Positions 61,401 to 64,000 of a stretch of 64,000 nucleotides of DNA are shown here, piece by piece (positions within the stretch are counted from its first letter, which is position 1; every line of letters starts with the position of its first letter). The stretch spans positions 3,137,501-3,201,500 of the forward strand of contig NZ_CP142362.1 of assembly GCF_035918395.1 (NCBI RefSeq), given 5' to 3'. The notes under the pieces were generated by a model. That model did not search any database. It saw only the letters and a list, made by a program, of their open reading frames with translations, and was not told the origin of the DNA. The stretch is from Mycolicibacterium sp. ND9-15 (GTDB taxonomy: Bacteria > Actinomycetota > Actinomycetes > Mycobacteriales > Mycobacteriaceae). The translations under genes were made by a program, and so were the position numbers.

Positions 61401-64000
61401 GGGGTCGATGACTCGTTCTTCGACTTGGGCGGAGATTCGTTGTCGGCGATGCGCGCCATCTCGGCGATCAACACAGGCCTGGACGTCGACCTTGCGGTGC
61501 GGACCTTGTTCGATGCGCCGACGGTGGCCCAATTGGCGCCTCTGATCGGCGGGGAGGCGGGTCGGCGTGAGCCGTTGGTCGCTGGTGCGCGGCCCGGGGT
61601 GGTGCCGTTGTCGTTCGCCCAAAGCCGGATGTGGTTTCTGGACCGCTACGAAGGTGGGGTTGCGACCTACAACATGCCGACCGCGTTCCGGATCACCGGG
61701 GCGCTCGATGTGGATGCGCTGGACGCGGCCCTTGATGACGTGATCGCCCGTCACGAATCGCTGCGCACCATATTCCCCGATATCGACGGCGTGCCGTTCC
61801 AGCAAGTGCTGCCGGCGGAGGCGGGGATGTGGCGGCGCGGAGGCGCGGCGGTGGTGTCGGTAGCGGAGCAGGACGTGGCCGACGAGTTGGCGGCATTGGC
61901 GGGATATCGGTTCGACTTGGCAACCGAGATCCCGATTCGGGCGCGAATCTATGCGCTGGGCCCTGAGCGGTACGTACTCGGAATCGTGTTGCACCACATC
62001 GCTTTTGACGGTTGGTCGATGGCTCCGATGGCCCGGGATGTGGGTGAGGCGTATCGGGCGCGGCGACAGGGCCAGGCGCCGGGGTGGGCGCCGCTGCCGG
62101 TGCAGTACGCCGATTACACACTGTGGCAGCAGGGTTGGTTGGGTGACGAGTCTGATACCGACAGTGTGATCGCCGCGCAGTTGGCCTACTGGCGCCAGAA
62201 CTTGGCCCACTTGCCCGAGGTGGTGTCACTGCCGACGGATCGACCACGTCCGCCCGTGCCCAGTTACCGCGGTGACGCGGTGGAGCTTCGCATCGACTCG
62301 CACGTGTGGGCGGGGGTCAAGGCGTTGGCGGCGGCGCACAACGCGACGCCCTCGATGGTGGTGCAGGCCGTGGTGGCGGTGGTGTTGCACCGCGCCGGAG
62401 TCGGTGAGGACGTCGCCATGGGCACCCCGATCGCGGGGCGCTGGGATGCCGCCCTCGACGAGTTGGTCGGGTTTTTCGTCAACACCTGGGTGCTGCGGGT
62501 GGGGGTGAACTCGGCGCAACGATTCACCGACGTTCTTGAGCAGGTGCGGCAGAAGGCGCTGGATGCCTACAGCAACCAAGATGTGCCGTTCGAGTTGTTG
62601 GTCGAGCAACTCAACCCAGTGCGTTCCACGTCGCACCATCCGCTCTTCCAGGTGGCCACGGCCTTCCAGAACAACGTGCGTCCCGAAATTGCGTTCGACG
62701 GGGTCAGCGTCGTGCCGTTGTCGGTGGACACCCGCACTGCCAAGTGGGACCTGGAGTTCGAGCTGCGGGAAATGCCCAGCGGGGACTCGACCGCACCGTT
62801 CGAGCTGAGGGAGATGGCCACCGACGACGGGGCTGCGCCGATGGCCGCGGGATTGGTTTCCTACGCCACGGATCTGTTCGACCGGTCCACCATCGAGCGG
62901 TTGGTTGGCTGGTTCAGGCGGGTCATCGATGCGGTGGTGGCCGATGACTCGGTGGTGATCGGCGAAGTGACGTTGCTGGATCGCGACGAGCGTGATCTGG
63001 TGTTGTCCCGCTGGTCGGGTGCCGGGAAGGCCGCGGCTGTGGGAGTCTCCCCCGAACTGTTGGCTGCGGCGGTGGCCGCCGACCCGGATGCCGTGGCGGT
63101 GACCGATGGCGCGCGAACTGTGTCGTATCGCGAGCTCGACGAGTGGTCGACGCGGTTGGCGCGGGTGTTGATCGAGGCCGGGGTCGGTCCGGAGCGCGCG
63201 GTGGGCGTGGCGATGGATCGGTGCATGGAGTTGGTGGTCGCCTGGTGGGCGGTGGCCAAGGCCGGTGGGATCTACGTGCCGGTGGACCGCACCCATCCGG
63301 TAGACCGCATCGCGGCGGTGTTGGACACGGTGGGTGCCGTGTGTGTGCTGTCCTGTGGCGTCGAGACGGTGGCCGCGACCGGCGGGCGTCCCGTTCTGCG
63401 CGTCGATGCGCTGGATGTGTCGGGGCGCCGGGCCGATCCAATCACCGATGCCGAGCGGCTCGCGCCGCTTGAGGTGAACACCACCGCCTACGTGATCTTC
63501 ACCTCTGGGTCCACCGGAGTGCCGAAGGGGGTGGCGGTCAGCCACGCCGGTCTGTTGGGCGTGGCCGCGGCACACCGTGAGAAGTACGGATTGGGCTCCG
63601 ATGCGCGAGTGCTGATGGTGGCCGCGCCGACCTTCGACGCGTCGGTCTTCGAATGGCTGTTGGCAGTGGCCTCGGGGGCGGCGTTGGTGGTCGCGGGCGC
63701 CGATGCTTATGCCGGCGAGGCGTTGACCGCGGTGCTGCACGATCAGCATGTCACTGCGGCGCTTCTCACCCCTACGGTGCTGGCATCGCTGGATCGGACC
63801 CGGCTCGCCGGGCTGACGACGCTGATCACCGGAGGCGAAGCCTGTCCGGACCAACTGGTCGCTGCCTGGGCCCCGGGCCGGGCGATGTTCAATGCCTACG
63901 GACCGACCGAGGCCACGATATGGGCCACCTGCAGTGCGATGTCGGCGGATCGGCCGGTGGACATCGGCGCCCCCATCACTGGAGTGTGTGCGCTCGTATT
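58488..64000 (+). CDS. Non-ribosomal peptide synthetase, C-A-T-C-A..., incomplete at window end
   Basis: The first 1837 residues are visible. Domain order: starter-type condensation C1 (1-440; HHIVLDG with His137/138 and Asp142), adenylation A1 (450-940; [11 protein letters not shown] at 605, YRTGDL at 824, Lys930), carrier T1 ([10 protein letters not shown], Ser984), condensation C2 (1040-1480; HHIAFDG, His1170 and Asp1174), adenylation A2 (from 1520; [11 protein letters not shown] at 1671). No epimerase lies between T1 and C2. C1 opening with [15 protein letters not shown] resembles mycobacterial lipo-initiating C domains, so a fatty acyl chain is probably attached first. My hand-aligned specificity codes are D-Y-W-S-M-A-G-V-Y (A1) and D-A-F-L-I-G-A-I-W (A2); neither is one I recognise. 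The start is ATG 58488. Confidence 0.92.
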   Translation, partial: MELADQALPVTRGQLEIYLAHETGHSGTEWHVGLFVRIGGAVDRDALEWAIRRVVREAEPLRAAFFEEDGQVFQRAVDYPQVELAYFDLSGSDQPVEHAREIASSIQRTPMPFTGPLFKFALFQTRLDEFYFFGCCHHIVLDGSGIALVGNRIATVYSAIISGEPISPALFGSLRDLVECESNYEASDDYLEDQAYWTENLPTVAPQNYRIPRAVGEADPFWPSASVRLDPAVLRRVHGLSDARSLPRSSVITAACALLVRGWCAEGSELVLDFPVSRRVSPESKTLPGMVAGILPLVLTVSPGAPIAEFCEHVDARIREALEHQRFPVDALERQVNPRDPGQLANRVSVNFLPSTFALDFGGAPAVASLTNAGVVGGLGLVFSGAGDELYLSTMGAAQQLPDFDAVDFAKRLERVLVAMTANPTGALGSVEVLGGAEQAWLDQAGHRAVLAESVSAVSIPAQFATQVARAPQAVALVCGEQSWTYRELDEASNRLAHLLADQGAGPGKSVALLFSRCAEAIVAISAALKTGAAYLPIDPVVPAARIRFMLEDAEPIAVVTTGELAERLDGCQAAVIDVDDPRIDTYPCTGLPGPAPDDVAHIIYTSGTTGVPKGVAVTHQNVTRLFDELDVGVELAPGQVWTQCHSLAFDYSVWEIWGALLFGGRLVVVPEDVTRSPADLHTLLVTEKVTVLSQTPSAVGMLSPEGLESAALMIAAEPCPAEVVDRWAPGRVMINGYGPTETTVYATISAPLVPESRDVPIGAPVPGAALFVLDGWLRPVPTGVGGELYVAGRGVGVGYVRREGLTASRFVACPFGEAGARMYRTGDLVRWLPDGQLDYLGRADEQVKIRGYRIELGEIQTALAGLAGVEQAVVMAREDRPGDKRLIGYITGTADPHALRAELSQRLPAYMVPAAVMVLQALPLTINGKLDKRALPAPDYTDGDGYRAPASAIEEILAGIYAQVLGVERVGVDDSFFDLGGDSLSAMRAISAINTGLDVDLAVRTLFDAPTVAQLAPLIGGEAGRREPLVAGARPGVVPLSFAQSRMWFLDRYEGGVATYNMPTAFRITGALDVDALDAALDDVIARHESLRTIFPDIDGVPFQQVLPAEAGMWRRGGAAVVSVAEQDVADELAALAGYRFDLATEIPIRARIYALGPERYVLGIVLHHIAFDGWSMAPMARDVGEAYRARRQGQAPGWAPLPVQYADYTLWQQGWLGDESDTDSVIAAQLAYWRQNLAHLPEVVSLPTDRPRPPVPSYRGDAVELRIDSHVWAGVKALAAAHNATPSMVVQAVVAVVLHRAGVGEDVAMGTPIAGRWDAALDELVGFFVNTWVLRVGVNSAQRFTDVLEQVRQKALDAYSNQDVPFELLVEQLNPVRSTSHHPLFQVATAFQNNVRPEIAFDGVSVVPLSVDTRTAKWDLEFELREMPSGDSTAPFELREMATDDGAAPMAAGLVSYATDLFDRSTIERLVGWFRRVIDAVVADDSVVIGEVTLLDRDERDLVLSRWSGAGKAAAVGVSPELLAAAVAADPDAVAVTDGARTVSYRELDEWSTRLARVLIEAGVGPERAVGVAMDRCMELVVAWWAVAKAGGIYVPVDRTHPVDRIAAVLDTVGAVCVLSCGVETVAATGGRPVLRVDALDVSGRRADPITDAERLAPLEVNTTAYVIFTSGSTGVPKGVAVSHAGLLGVAAAHREKYGLGSDARVLMVAAPTFDASVFEWLLAVASGAALVVAGADAYAGEALTAVLHDQHVTAALLTPTVLASLDRTRLAGLTTLITGGEACPDQLVAAWAPGRAMFNAYGPTEATIWATCSAMSADRPVDIGAPITGVCALV

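Noticed and set aside
62226..63854. A 542-codon open frame antisense to the NRPS
   Set aside because: It is a low-complexity His/Arg/Gln-rich translation and covers well-conserved C2 and A2 domains on the plus strand.

Overview
The window reads as the chromosome of a high-GC mycobacterium, most likely an environmental or rapid-growing Mycobacterium/Mycolicibacterium. From about 0.1 to 46.5 kb the gene order follows the M. tuberculosis Rv0855-Rv0903c segment: far, SRPBCC, dapC, fadA-fadB, XPB helicase and partner, moaC2-mog-moaE2, rpfA, moaD2-moaA2, yccF-like, cspB, Rv0875c-Rv0877, Rv0879c, Rv0881-serC, Rv0885, fprB, citA, gltA2, the Rv0897c-Rv0898c pair and prrA-prrB. All names come from protein and motif recognition; no database search was run. 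I saw no tRNA, rRNA, CRISPR array, insertion sequence or prophage gene.

Layout. 0.1-8 kb is lipid catabolism (CoA-transferase, thiolase, trifunctional beta-oxidation subunit, acyl-CoA ligase) with dapC. 8-15.6 kb has small enzymes, a proline-rich exported protein and an XPB-type helicase with its partner. 15.6-20.5 kb is a molybdopterin block split by rpfA, which carries a ydaO-type (c-di-AMP) riboswitch leader and a CRP-like site. 20.5-33 kb has cold shock, glutathione-transferase-like, transporter, SepH, SerC, CAP-domain, diiron and FprB genes. 33-37 kb holds two citrate synthases flanking pdxH and a TetR gene. 37-46.5 kb has a drug exporter with its MarR regulator, a cyclase-ATPase, an FAD oxidoreductase, an FKBP isomerase and PrrBA.

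46.6-64 kb looks accessory. A NarL-type two-component system runs as an operon with a hypothetical protein and a DUF4097 protein, under a G8/C7 hairpin. Next comes mmpS-mmpL-mmpL, with a decayed second mmpS between the two mmpL genes. A hemophore-like secreted protein, a TTG-started mbtH and a large NRPS (C-A-T-C-A..., cut by the window end) follow. The arrangement resembles glycopeptidolipid loci, but the first NRPS module has no epimerase. This 46-64 kb block is the best candidate for an undescribed system: a lipopeptide synthesis and export locus with an envelope-stress sensor beside it.

Regulatory points include several near-leaderless promoters with a TANNNT box 12 or 13 bases before the start codon, three CRP-like sites, long intergenic palindromes, and four convergent gene pairs whose stop codons share one CTAG.
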